Assembly: GCA_028283745.1 (NCBI GenBank) | Contig: JAPWJZ010000010.1 | Span: forward strand, 1-64,000 | Length of the DNA stretch: 64,000 bases | Reading direction: 5' to 3' | DNA from: Micavibrio sp. | Lineage (GTDB): Bacteria; Pseudomonadota; Alphaproteobacteria; Micavibrionales; UBA2020 | Shown: positions 8,713 to 16,871 of the stretch, piece after piece | Numbering within the stretch: the stretch's first letter is position 1 | Layout of the letters: every line of letters starts with the position of its first letter | Translations under genes and position numbers: made by a program | The notes under the pieces: model-generated | What the model saw: the letters and a program-made list of their open reading frames with translations, nothing else | What the model was told of the DNA's origin: nothing | Databases searched by the model: none

Positions 8713-9175
8713 ACTGCTCGATATCCTCCGCCTTCTCGATATGGAGGGGGAGGGACTTGAACGCGCCTTTGTGCAGGTGCAGTTTATATTCCGCGCCGTT
8801 TTGCTCGTCAATCTGCATGGTCTTTTGAATGACGAAGTGGGAATACGAGCGCGCATCCGTGCCCTGAATAAGGATTTGCAGGGAGCGTTTGACGCTTTCC
8901 GGTTTTTTGCCGGGGGCGATGGAATCCGTAATCAGCTTGCCGGGGTGGAACAAATAGCCGCGCACTTTTGAATTGCTGAGCAGGCTGTCCGCCGGTACTG
9001 CAATGCTCCAGGGCATGCGCTGTTCCATCACCAGCACGCGGTGGGGGGTGAAGTTTTCCACTTCAAAGTAAGTGCGGAACTGGTCGGGCTGGCCGTTGGT
9101 GAGGTGCGTTTCCTCCACCGTCAGCGATATATTAATGGTGACGTCCACAAGGTCGGCCACATAAAAATTAGACAT
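8705..9175 (-). CDS. Kir-channel-type C-terminal domain (downstream part of a split gene)
   Basis: This 156-residue frame matches the cytoplasmic immunoglobulin-like domain of inward-rectifier potassium channels: the start VRMSNFYVADLVDV corresponds to the Kir segment around FRMAN, followed by the strand pattern up to PWSIAVPADS and the late ILIQGTDARSYSHF segment, which mirrors the Kir element after the cytoplasmic pore. It lacks any membrane segment of its own. The matching N-terminal half lies in another frame just upstream (9121-9546), and the homology crosses between frames near 9184-9189. It could be translated separately from 9175, but no convincing ribosome-binding site is seen. I read it as the second part of one interrupted gene. 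Confidence 0.65.
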   Translation of the reverse strand: MSNFYVADLVDVTINISLTVEETHLTNGQPDQFRTYFEVENFTPHRVLVMEQRMPWSIAVPADSLLSNSKVRGYLFHPGKLITDSIAPGKKPESVKRSLQILIQGTDARSYSHFVIQKTMQIDEQNGAEYKLHLHKGAFKSLPLHIEKAEDIEQYV

Positions 9176-9546
9176 GCGCACCAGCACATATAGGGGTTGG
9201 CGGCATTCCACGTGGTGCTGAGCACGCCGCGCTGCGAGGTGACAAGGTTGACGCGCGGGCGAATAAACCGCGCTGTCACAATTGCGCCGAAAAACACGTT
9301 CAGCACCACAAGCCCGATTGACAGCAGGGCGATGATGAAGACGACGGCGGCGGTGCGGGCCTCCGTATTCATGTTCAGCGGCATGTCGTTCGGCAGGTTC
9401 ACGCCGAAGGCTGTTGTCAGCGTGGTCAGCAAATCAAGGTGCGCTTCCGGCAGCGCCATGCGCAGCATGGACCAGCAGACGTAAAAGGTGATGAGGATAC
9501 CGATGGTGTAAAGGCCGGTGATCTTGAAAAAGTCTTTTTGGAACAT
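9121..9546 (-). CDS. Kir-channel-like membrane domain (upstream part of a split gene)
   Basis: The first about 120 residues hold two membrane helices (about 10-28 and 65-92) followed by ARFIRPRVNLVTSQ, the linker seen in KirBac channels after the inner helix. Residues from about 121 to the stop are out-of-frame sequence. A potassium selectivity filter (TVGYG type) is missing between the helices; the region reads TTLTTAFGVNLPND. So even if joined to the downstream frame, this would be a Kir-fold protein with a non-canonical or absent filter. The ATG at 9546 follows AGGGAGA at a usable distance. It diverges from the large operon starting at 9831. Confidence 0.6.
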   Translation of the reverse strand: MFQKDFFKITGLYTIGILITFYVCWSMLRMALPEAHLDLLTTLTTAFGVNLPNDMPLNMNTEARTAAVVFIIALLSIGLVVLNVFFGAIVTARFIRPRVNLVTSQRGVLSTTWNAANPYMCWCACLIFMWPTLWTSPLIYR

Positions 9547-9654
9547 GCCGATTTTCTCCCTGAAAAAGCATCTTAAACCATGGGCACGGGAAACCAAAAG
9601 GCGCTTGAATGGCGCAGTGCAACAGAATCTGCTGGAAAGTGAATATTGACATAA

Positions 9655-9790
9655 TAATAAAACTTTGTTTTACAAAGTAATAATATTACATATAAAAATC
9701 AACCACTTAAATTTATTTGAAGATTTATTTTGAAATTAAATGTAATTTAATTATTATAGAAAATAATGTGTGTATCTCTCGTCAAGGTAA
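9655..9790. promoter_or_regulatory. AT-rich divergent control region
   Basis: About 135 bases of very AT-rich DNA between the Kir-like gene and the AAA/VWA cassette, in contrast to the GC-rich surroundings. It includes two small perfect inverted repeats: ACTTTGT/ACAAAGT at 9662-9678 and ATTAAAT/ATTTAAT near 9734-9752. No single promoter can be chosen with confidence. The composition suits promoters, IHF or H-NS-like binding. Confidence 0.5.
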
Positions 9791-9830
9791 TGCACAAAAA
9801 TAAGGTGTGAAAAGAGGCGGTTAATAGCAG

Positions 9831-12800
9831 ATGGCGTTAAAGCTGAAATCAGCTGTCAAAAAGGTATTCGGGAATAACGAGGAGATCGATCGTATCCTCG
9901 CGTTGCCGATGACGCAGCTGCGGCTTGAACTGAAGCAGGCTTTCCAGGACCGTTCCTTCACAGAAGAGAATTTCAACGATTTCGTCGAGCGCCTGTCGAA
10001 GGTGGACGATATCACCAAGCAAATCCCCATCGCGAAAAAAGCCGCCGTTGACCGCGAAGTCGCGTCCGAGCTGGATATCGAGCTGAACAGCCCCGCCAAG
10101 CAGTTGCTTTGGGGCGCCACGCTGACGCGCATGATGTCGGCGGGGAAGGAACCTGTCGCGCGTTCCCGCCTGTGGGACCAGCTGCAGGGCACTGTCGGCA
10201 TGCATAACGAAGCCATATCGGTCTCAAAAATCATCGCAGGCTCGTTGCAGAACGATGACACCACGTTCGATTGGGGCCAGCCCGGTTCGTGGTTCTATTT
10301 CGACCCGCACAAAAATCATATCAACCTTGACCTTTATTTCATGATGCTAGTCGGGTTCGAGCATATCCGCGCTGTTCACCTGCATGAAATCGGCCACTCG
10401 GAACTTTCGGTCGGTTTTTCCGGCCGCATGAAGGAGCTGTACGAGCAGGTCAAGCATGTTATCGATCCGCGCACGGTCGATAGCGACAAGGACGCCGACG
10501 GCAAGTCGAAAAAGCCGAAGCGCCAAATGAAGCGCAGCGACCAGAAGGAAATTGCCCTTGCCGTTGCCGAATGGCAATTGCGCTTTAAGCTGTGGCACAT
10601 GACGGAAGATAACGCCGTCCACCAGTTTGCCGCCAATATGTCGAAGATGATGCCGCAGGACTTTGCGGATTCACTCAACTATATCGGCGTTATTTTGCAG
10701 GGCTACGGCGAACTTGCGCGCGGGGATGACAAAACCCGCGACGTTAAAATCACCACCGACATGCCCGTGCCGAAAAATGCCATCGAAAAAGATTTTTTCG
10801 AGCGCATGAAGAAACAGCAGCAGGAAGACGCCAACCGCCAGCGTGACGAAGCCGTGCGCATCCGCTCCACGCCGCTGACGGACGACCAGATTAAGGACAT
10901 CAAAGCCGGCAACATTTCGCCCGAAATTGCGGCGCGCATGTTTGACGAGATTAAATCTACCGTTTTTCTTGCCTTCTTTGAAAAGAACGGCCTGTTCGAA
11001 GCCCGTGACAAGTCGTGGGAGCGCTTCCGCGTAATCCCCGACGATATCCGCAAGGCGGTCGATGTATCGAATGTGCCGGGCGCGAACGGGCGCGATGCCT
11101 TCCGCTACCTTGTTGACCTGTCCATTGGCATGCGCGGTGCCAGCGCCGACATGATGGATTTGCCTGTCGACCCGAAACGCGCCGGCATTTATCTGGAGCA
11201 GCGCGCCACCTTGGGCGGCCTTTCCAACGTCTTCAGCGCCAGCGCCAAGCCGACAGCGAAGGACGAGGCGCTTAAAATTCTGTCCGGCAAGGATGTACTG
11301 GGCGCAGCAGCAAGCGGCGTTGACGAACCTGTGCAAACGCTTATCGAGCAGGCGGCGCATGCCCGCGGCATTCGTAACCTGCAGCCGAAGCCTTCCGACC
11401 GCATGCTGGTGCATGACCCCTACGCGACGCTGAAAGACAGCTACCGCGCCACCGTTGACTCTACCTCTGCCGAGCGTGGGCGCCTGATGGAGCATATCTG
11501 GGATGTGTTCCTTAAGCCTTATGCCGATGTCCTGTTGAAGAAAAAAGAAGAAGACTTCGACAAGAAGATGGACCAGAAGCAAAAGCAGCAACAACAGCAG
11601 AAAAATCAGCAGCAACAAAACCAGCAGAACCAGCAGGGCCAAAAAGGCGAGCAGGGCGAGCAGCAAAAGGGCGAGCAGGGCGACCAGCAGCAGTCCGGCG
11701 GTGGCGAGGGCGAGAGCGGCGAAGGCGGCGGCGAGTCCGAGGGCGACGATAACGACGGCGACGGCCAGGAGCAGGACGGCCAGCAGGGCGGCAAAAAAGG
11801 CCAGAAGTCGAAGCAGAAATCCGGCGGCGGGGACGAACAGGACGACGACCAGCAGGGCGGCGGTGGCGGCGACCCTGAAATGGACCTCGACGACGATCTC
11901 GAAAACGACATTGGCGACATGGCCGAAAACCCGGGCGAAAAACGCGACAAGGAAAACGGCACCGGCGAAGGCCAGGGGCAGGGTAAAGACAAGGACGGCG
12001 ACAAGAACGAAAAGTCGAAGTCCGGCGGCAAGGGCCAGGACGGCGAGGACAAGCCCGAAAACGGCGAAGATGGCGACGGCGAAGGTGAGGGCGGCGAGAA
12101 GGGCGACAAAAACGACCAGGACGGCCCCGAAAGCGAAGGCAAGGGCGGCCCCGGCTGGGACCAGGACCCGAACCAGAAGCCGAAAGACCCGAAAAAAGTC
12201 GGCGACATGAAGAACAAGAATGTCGTGGACGAAGACCTGACCGAAGACCAGAAAGAGCAGATGAAGCAGAACGCCAAGAACATGGCGGATGCAAAACAGG
12301 GCGATCTGGAATCCAATAACGCCGGCAACCAGTCCGGCCTCGACCTTGGCAAGCTGGCCAAGGGCGACTGGCGCGACTTTAACCTCCGCGTGCAGGAACT
12401 GTCGCCGGTCATCAACCGTGTCGCGGAATCCTTCAAGAAAATCCGTCAGGAACAGCGCCGCACCATTCTGCAGCAGGCGAAGACCCACGAATTCATGGCT
12501 GAAGACGGCGACGTGCAAAGCCGCCTTGATAAAGACAAGCTGCTGGAAACGAAATTCAAGCAGGCGTCGAAGCAGAAAATGAACATCGACGACTTCAAGA
12601 AGATGCAGGAGGATAAAACCGCCACTGCCGAAAGCACCATCGAAATGTTCATCATGATCGACGGTTCCGGCTCCATGCCCTCCTTCCAGCTCGGCAACGG
12701 CACCACCGCCATGGAAGTGGCGCTGCAGACCGCGGTCATCAACTACATGGCCTGCCGCAAAGCGGGCATCGATGCATATATCCTGATGTGGGGGGATGCA

Positions 12801-13313
12801 GAGCCCCGCATTATCGCGACGCCCGATACACCGCTGAAGGTGGTGGGCGAGCGTCTGGAATCTTTCCGCAAGGGCATCAATTCCGGGACCGACCTTGCGC
12901 CCGCCGTCGTCAGCTCGGTCGAGACGATGTCAAAGCACGTCAACAAAAACGGCACTGTTTCGGGTTCGTCCCACATGCTGGTGCTGTCGGACGGCGACAT
13001 TGGTGATTACGCAAAGTCGGTCGAAAAACTTTCCATCTTCGGCAAGTTCGCGAAAAACATGTCGCTGGATGTTGCCGTACTGCGCCCCAGCGGCAACAAC
13101 AGCGAAACGCAAATGGAACGCGCCATCAAGACCGTCATGAACAACAGCGGCAACCGCATCGTCGGCCTGCTGCGGGGCAATGACGCGCAGAAAGTGCCGC
13201 TTGACCTTGCGCACATGATGCTGCGCCGCGTGCGCGCCATCCGCGTCAAGAGCGAGCCGGACAAGGAAAAGCGCCGCCGTCTGAAAATTTTGCACAAAAA
13301 GTTAAAAGATTAA
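9831..13313 (+). CDS. Large HExxH plus VWA-domain protein of an AAA+/VWA cassette
   Basis: An 1160-residue cytoplasmic protein. The N-terminal region contains HEIGH (His185, Glu186, His189), a zinc metallopeptidase signature. Residues about 570-820 form a low-complexity linker of Gln, Gly, Glu, Asp and Lys. The C-terminal von Willebrand A domain has a MIDAS motif DGSGS at 944-948 and a LSDGD segment for the third metal-contacting site. An N-terminal metallopeptidase-like plus C-terminal VWA layout next to a MoxR AAA+ gene is known from the DUF2201 group; CobT and magnesium chelatase D subunits also have acidic linkers before a VWA domain. No chelatase large subunit is nearby, so cobalt insertion is unlikely. 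The partner is surely the next gene, 18 bases downstream. The function of the pair is unknown. Confidence 0.85.
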   Translation: MALKLKSAVKKVFGNNEEIDRILALPMTQLRLELKQAFQDRSFTEENFNDFVERLSKVDDITKQIPIAKKAAVDREVASELDIELNSPAKQLLWGATLTRMMSAGKEPVARSRLWDQLQGTVGMHNEAISVSKIIAGSLQNDDTTFDWGQPGSWFYFDPHKNHINLDLYFMMLVGFEHIRAVHLHEIGHSELSVGFSGRMKELYEQVKHVIDPRTVDSDKDADGKSKKPKRQMKRSDQKEIALAVAEWQLRFKLWHMTEDNAVHQFAANMSKMMPQDFADSLNYIGVILQGYGELARGDDKTRDVKITTDMPVPKNAIEKDFFERMKKQQQEDANRQRDEAVRIRSTPLTDDQIKDIKAGNISPEIAARMFDEIKSTVFLAFFEKNGLFEARDKSWERFRVIPDDIRKAVDVSNVPGANGRDAFRYLVDLSIGMRGASADMMDLPVDPKRAGIYLEQRATLGGLSNVFSASAKPTAKDEALKILSGKDVLGAAASGVDEPVQTLIEQAAHARGIRNLQPKPSDRMLVHDPYATLKDSYRATVDSTSAERGRLMEHIWDVFLKPYADVLLKKKEEDFDKKMDQKQKQQQQQKNQQQQNQQNQQGQKGEQGEQQKGEQGDQQQSGGGEGESGEGGGESEGDDNDGDGQEQDGQQGGKKGQKSKQKSGGGDEQDDDQQGGGGGDPEMDLDDDLENDIGDMAENPGEKRDKENGTGEGQGQGKDKDGDKNEKSKSGGKGQDGEDKPENGEDGDGEGEGGEKGDKNDQDGPESEGKGGPGWDQDPNQKPKDPKKVGDMKNKNVVDEDLTEDQKEQMKQNAKNMADAKQGDLESNNAGNQSGLDLGKLAKGDWRDFNLRVQELSPVINRVAESFKKIRQEQRRTILQQAKTHEFMAEDGDVQSRLDKDKLLETKFKQASKQKMNIDDFKKMQEDKTATAESTIEMFIMIDGSGSMPSFQLGNGTTAMEVALQTAVINYMACRKAGIDAYILMWGDAEPRIIATPDTPLKVVGERLESFRKGINSGTDLAPAVVSSVETMSKHVNKNGTVSGSSHMLVLSDGDIGDYAKSVEKLSIFGKFAKNMSLDVAVLRPSGNNSETQMERAIKTVMNNSGNRIVGLLRGNDAQKVPLDLAHMMLRRVRAIRVKSEPDKEKRRRLKILHKKLKD

Positions 13314-13331
13314 TAGAGGAGACTAAAAATC

Positions 13332-16142
13332 ATGGCACAACAGCAGTCCCTGACGGACAAGAAAATGTCTGAAATGACATCGGACGATGTCCGCAGCATG
13401 ATGAAGCCGCTGGGTTTCCCCGCCTTGCCGTACCCCATGGTAAAGCTGAAGAAGGACGATGCCGGGCATCTGGTCCATACCCTTGGCGTCGTGCAGGACG
13501 CGGGCAACCCCATGATTGTGTATTCCGAGCAATCGGCGGAGCGCGTCAACGGCATGCTCTTCCGCCAGATGCCTATTCCGTCCATGATGTTCATGCTGCG
13601 CGACCTGCTGACAAAATCCGCGCCGGAGAGCAAAAACAAGATCATGACCGTGTTCGGCGACGCGGCTTTCGGTAAGTCGCACCTGTTCAAGCTGCTGGGG
13701 TCGCTGACCCACCCGCAGGGCGCCATCTCCGTCGACTGCGGCGGCATGAACATGCGCGAACTGTTCTTCCGCACCGTCATCGATTACGGCGCCGGCGTGA
13801 AGGAACAGTTTGAAAAACGCGTGCTGGATGGAAAAGTTTCCAAAGGCTCGCTCGAGATTCTGGAAGCGGAATTCCCTGGCTCCGTCTTGCGGAAGTTTTC
13901 AGACAAGAACAAGCTGATCACTGAAGGCAACTTCAAAGACCAAGCTGCTTTGGTCGAACTGGTGAGCGAAGACGCCAAAGCCAGAGCGGATGCAAACAAG
14001 AGCGAGCGCGTCTACATCAACTGGGATGCCATTGGCGCCCGTCGCCAGGAAACCGTGGACGGCAAAACCAATGCCGCCGAAGACCGCGGCGATGCCGCTA
14101 TCCGCGCGCAGAAAGTTTTGAGCGCGATTTACGACAAGGAAGGTCTGGACGTGCAGTCCAACGCCTTCGGTATCAAGACCGTGCCGGGCGAAGTGTTTGA
14201 ATCCATCAGCACCGGCCGCCCGCTGTTCCTCGACGAATTCAACAAGTCGAAAAAAGGCACGCTCGACGCCTTCCAGACCTGGCTGCAGTTCGCCAACGGC
14301 GAGATTGACCGCGTCACCATCTACAACCCCATGGCGCAATCCGGCGACGGCGACAGCCCCAAGGCGCTCACCATCGACCGCAGCGACCTGAAAATGGGCT
14401 GGTTCGTGGGCGTTGCCGGTAACGACAGTTCCGACGGCGATACGACGCAGGACATTTCCGTTTCCATGAAGACCCGCCTGAACCCCATGTACGTGGGCGA
14501 ACCGTCGGACAATGACTGGAAGCACCGTATTTCTCAGGTCTGGACGGGCCTGCCGGTCGTGACGCTCTATAATATCTTCGAGCCCCTCGCAAAATCGAAG
14601 CCGGACGAATTCTCCAAATTCCTCGTCGACCTGCGCAAGCTGGGGCTTGATGCGGAAGAGGTGAAGGCCATTCCTCCGCACGAAATCTATTTCCTGCAGA
14701 ACTTCCAGGAAACCGTGACCGCCATCAACCAGGTGTCGCAATACTACAGCGACCGCCTGCAACTGGCGAACCCGGAATCCCCGCTGCTGCAGCAAAAAGC
14801 CTATGAGAACCTCGCGGACGAAATCAGCTCCGGCTATGACCGCATCCACGTGTCGTTCCGTAAGGTTATTGCCGACTTCAACAAGGCCGTGCAATCCGCG
14901 CCAGAGGTATCGGATGCGAAGGAGGCCGTGCTGTCGCTCGACCTTTCCGCAGCTTTCGCGCAGCTGGACATGTCGGCGATTGGCAAGACAATGCCGGGCT
15001 GGCACCGTTTTGGCGGCAACATGGTGCGCGCAATCGAGGAAGACGTCGCCAACGACACCATCGGCATGCCGCTGACCCGCGCTGCGCTGCTGAAGATTGC
15101 CGAGGAAAACGGCATTCTGCCGAGCGAGCTGAAGGAAGCCAAAGCCAGCGATTCCATCCGCTCCATCGCCGAACTGCTGAAGTATGACGACCTGAAAGAC
15201 CTTGGCGGCACGGATGAGCTGATCAGCGTGCGCAACGTGCTGATGGCCTGCCTGAAAAGCCAGTGGCCGAACCTGCGCCAGCAGGATGAAAACGTCATTC
15301 CGCTTGCCGCGCTTGGCCGTGCGCTGCGCGAGATTGACGAACAGCGCGACCCGTCGCCGAAGTCGTTCATCATCCCGAACGATGATATCGACAGCGTCAA
15401 CGGCAGCCCGCTGCTGGTTGGCCGCGCCGTGCCCGTGTACGATGAATACGACCCCACCGAAAGCGGCGAATACCAGTTCGTCGATTTCCGCTCCGTCCTT
15501 GCCTCTCTCGTTGTGCCGGAATATTCCGAAGGCAACCGCAAGCTGGTCTGGCCGGTAGAAATGCTTGACCGCATGGCGGACGACGGTGATGACCAGTCTG
15601 GCGGCAGTGTCGACCTGCTGGAGCAGGAAGCGTATAAAATCGCCATGGGTGAATCCAAGCTCGGCTTCAACCTGTCTATCCTGAAGGCGGTGGATGCGCA
15701 GAAGGAAAACGTTTTCCTCTTCGTCGTTGAAGACAAGGCGCACCTTGATAAAACCAACACCGACTGGCACAAATACCTGATCATCGGCCCCGAGGCGATT
15801 GCGCCGCAATTGCAGGCGGAACTGGCAAAACAGGGCGTTTCGTACCTTGTGAAGTCGGAAGAAAGCTCCGTCCAGCGTATCAACGAATTCCTGGCCGAAG
15901 GCGCGCGCGTGCGCGGCGAAGACGGCCAGCTGGCTTCGGGCAATACGCAGGAAGTCATCGAAGGGCTTATCAAGGCCTTCTCGGCGATCTGCGAACTGGA
16001 AGTCGAGGCCGGCAACGACCCCGACCAGGCATTGATCAAGGAAGGCTCGACGCTGGGCCAGGTCATCCACAACGCCAAGGCTGAACCCGCGGTCTTCACC
16101 AGCATTGTGAAGCCGAAGGTGCGTGCCTCGGTTCTGAAGTAA
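13332..16142 (+). CDS. MoxR-like AAA+ ATPase, 936 aa
   Basis: Walker A GDAAFGKS spans residues 109-116 (Lys115), Walker B PLFLDEF has Asp301 and Glu302, and sensor 1 lies in VGVAGNDSS. The order and spacing fit the helix-2-insert clade (MoxR, CobS, RavA), whose members work with VWA proteins to remodel partners. At 936 residues it is far longer than MoxR or CobS (about 300-330); the extra 500 or so C-terminal residues have no domain I can name. GAGGAG sits ten bases before the ATG. The 18-base gap to the HExxH-VWA gene and the tight third gene indicate one operon. Confidence 0.85.
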   Translation: MAQQQSLTDKKMSEMTSDDVRSMMKPLGFPALPYPMVKLKKDDAGHLVHTLGVVQDAGNPMIVYSEQSAERVNGMLFRQMPIPSMMFMLRDLLTKSAPESKNKIMTVFGDAAFGKSHLFKLLGSLTHPQGAISVDCGGMNMRELFFRTVIDYGAGVKEQFEKRVLDGKVSKGSLEILEAEFPGSVLRKFSDKNKLITEGNFKDQAALVELVSEDAKARADANKSERVYINWDAIGARRQETVDGKTNAAEDRGDAAIRAQKVLSAIYDKEGLDVQSNAFGIKTVPGEVFESISTGRPLFLDEFNKSKKGTLDAFQTWLQFANGEIDRVTIYNPMAQSGDGDSPKALTIDRSDLKMGWFVGVAGNDSSDGDTTQDISVSMKTRLNPMYVGEPSDNDWKHRISQVWTGLPVVTLYNIFEPLAKSKPDEFSKFLVDLRKLGLDAEEVKAIPPHEIYFLQNFQETVTAINQVSQYYSDRLQLANPESPLLQQKAYENLADEISSGYDRIHVSFRKVIADFNKAVQSAPEVSDAKEAVLSLDLSAAFAQLDMSAIGKTMPGWHRFGGNMVRAIEEDVANDTIGMPLTRAALLKIAEENGILPSELKEAKASDSIRSIAELLKYDDLKDLGGTDELISVRNVLMACLKSQWPNLRQQDENVIPLAALGRALREIDEQRDPSPKSFIIPNDDIDSVNGSPLLVGRAVPVYDEYDPTESGEYQFVDFRSVLASLVVPEYSEGNRKLVWPVEMLDRMADDGDDQSGGSVDLLEQEAYKIAMGESKLGFNLSILKAVDAQKENVFLFVVEDKAHLDKTNTDWHKYLIIGPEAIAPQLQAELAKQGVSYLVKSEESSVQRINEFLAEGARVRGEDGQLASGNTQEVIEGLIKAFSAICELEVEAGNDPDQALIKEGSTLGQVIHNAKAEPAVFTSIVKPKVRASVLK

Positions 16143-16176
16143 GGATGCGCTGAAACTTTTGAAGAAGGGGATAGCG

Positions 16177-16515
16177 ATGGCTGCTGAAAACAAGGCGCAG
16201 ATGAGCGCTGGCGATGTGCGCGAAATCCTGGAGACGCTGGCAATCCAGAACGCGGCAGACACCGCGCGGCAGGGCAGCCAGCACGGCAGCCGCGTTGCGC
16301 GTCTTGCCGTCAGCAGCTGGCAGGCGGAGATTATCCGCCATTCACCGGAGATCAAAACCGCGTTGACGCCGACGGAACTGCGCGCGCTCATGGGCGATCC
16401 TGCGCATCATGTTATATTTTTGCCACAGGCTGCGATGGTCACCGCTGAAATCATTGAAAGAATCTGCGCTGAATCTTCCCTTAATAAGATGCTTATTTGG
16501 GAAACGAACGGTTAA
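16177..16515 (+). CDS. Small third gene of the AAA+/VWA cassette, 112 aa
   Basis: The ATG at 16177 is preferred: AAGGGG lies six bases upstream, while an in-frame TTG at 16159 has none. It lies 34 bases after the ATPase stop, so it is co-transcribed. The protein is soluble and largely helical (SAGDVREILETLAIQ; LTPTELRALMGD; AEIIERICAE). No family is recognised. By position it is probably an adaptor or regulator of the two large proteins (inference). No terminator is visible after it. Confidence 0.75.
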   Translation: MAAENKAQMSAGDVREILETLAIQNAADTARQGSQHGSRVARLAVSSWQAEIIRHSPEIKTALTPTELRALMGDPAHHVIFLPQAAMVTAEIIERICAESSLNKMLIWETNG

Positions 16516-16619
16516 TTCAGCCCGCATTTCGCATCTTCAAAAAATTTGTGCTTTTGCGGCGACATGATTCTGTGTCATAGTCGTCACAACTTAAACCCCA
16601 ACGAAGGAGGAGATGAACC

Positions 16620-16664
16620 ATGATAATTACCACAGCATCCGCTTCATTTCCCGGCCTCGGTTAA
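16620..16664 (+). CDS. Possible 14-codon leader peptide upstream of the ABC exporter
   Basis: Within the 356-base gap 16516-16871 there is a very strong ribosome-binding sequence, AAGGAGGAG at 16604-16612, followed by ATG at 16620 opening a 14-residue ORF, MIITTASASFPGLG. An alternative ATG at 16613 opens a 30-residue frame but is too close to the ribosome-binding site. Such a site serves no other gene, so a leader ORF is likely. The Pro-Gly-Leu-Gly end could slow ribosomes (inference). An inverted repeat CCTGGA/TCCAGG follows at 16690-16715. Confidence 0.45.
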   Translation: MIITTASASFPGLG

Positions 16665-16838
16665 CGACGTTATCGTCTAGCACGCGCGGCCTGGAAATAA
16701 ACTAAACGGTCCAGGTCACAGCCAAGGTTTTTAAGCTTCCGCCTTATCACTGTTACCCCAAAACAATAAATCGTTTTGCTTTGCCCGTACGGCACGGTCT
16801 GGTTCCGCAACGAATAACAGGTCTTTTAAAGGGAATAC

Positions 16839-16859
16839 GGGTGCGTTTAATAAACGCCC
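16839..16859 (+). promoter_or_regulatory. Hairpin just before the ABC exporter start
   Basis: GCGTTT (16843-16848) pairs with AAACGC (16852-16857), extendable by GGG/CCC with a bulged T. It ends about 12 bases before the ATG at 16872, beside the only ribosome-binding candidate (AAGG at 16866-16869). It could mask or expose that site. Confidence 0.4.
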
Positions 16860-16871
16860 TGTAACAAGGTC

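Noticed and set aside
10671..12518. 615-codon minus-strand frame, Leu/Val/Ala-rich, inside the VWA gene
   Set aside because: Antisense to the repetitive Glu/Gln/Gly linker of a well-supported gene; no start site, no domain, and composition explained by the complementary codons.
9831..16142. Assignment as cobaltochelatase CobT/CobS
   Set aside because: Both proteins are far too large, the N-terminal HExxH is not a CobT feature, and no cobN or other cobalamin gene is near.
13899..16391. 830-codon minus-strand frame opposite the AAA+ gene
   Set aside because: The plus-strand gene has Walker motifs and a good start; the antisense frame has no recognisable motif and spans into an unrelated gene.
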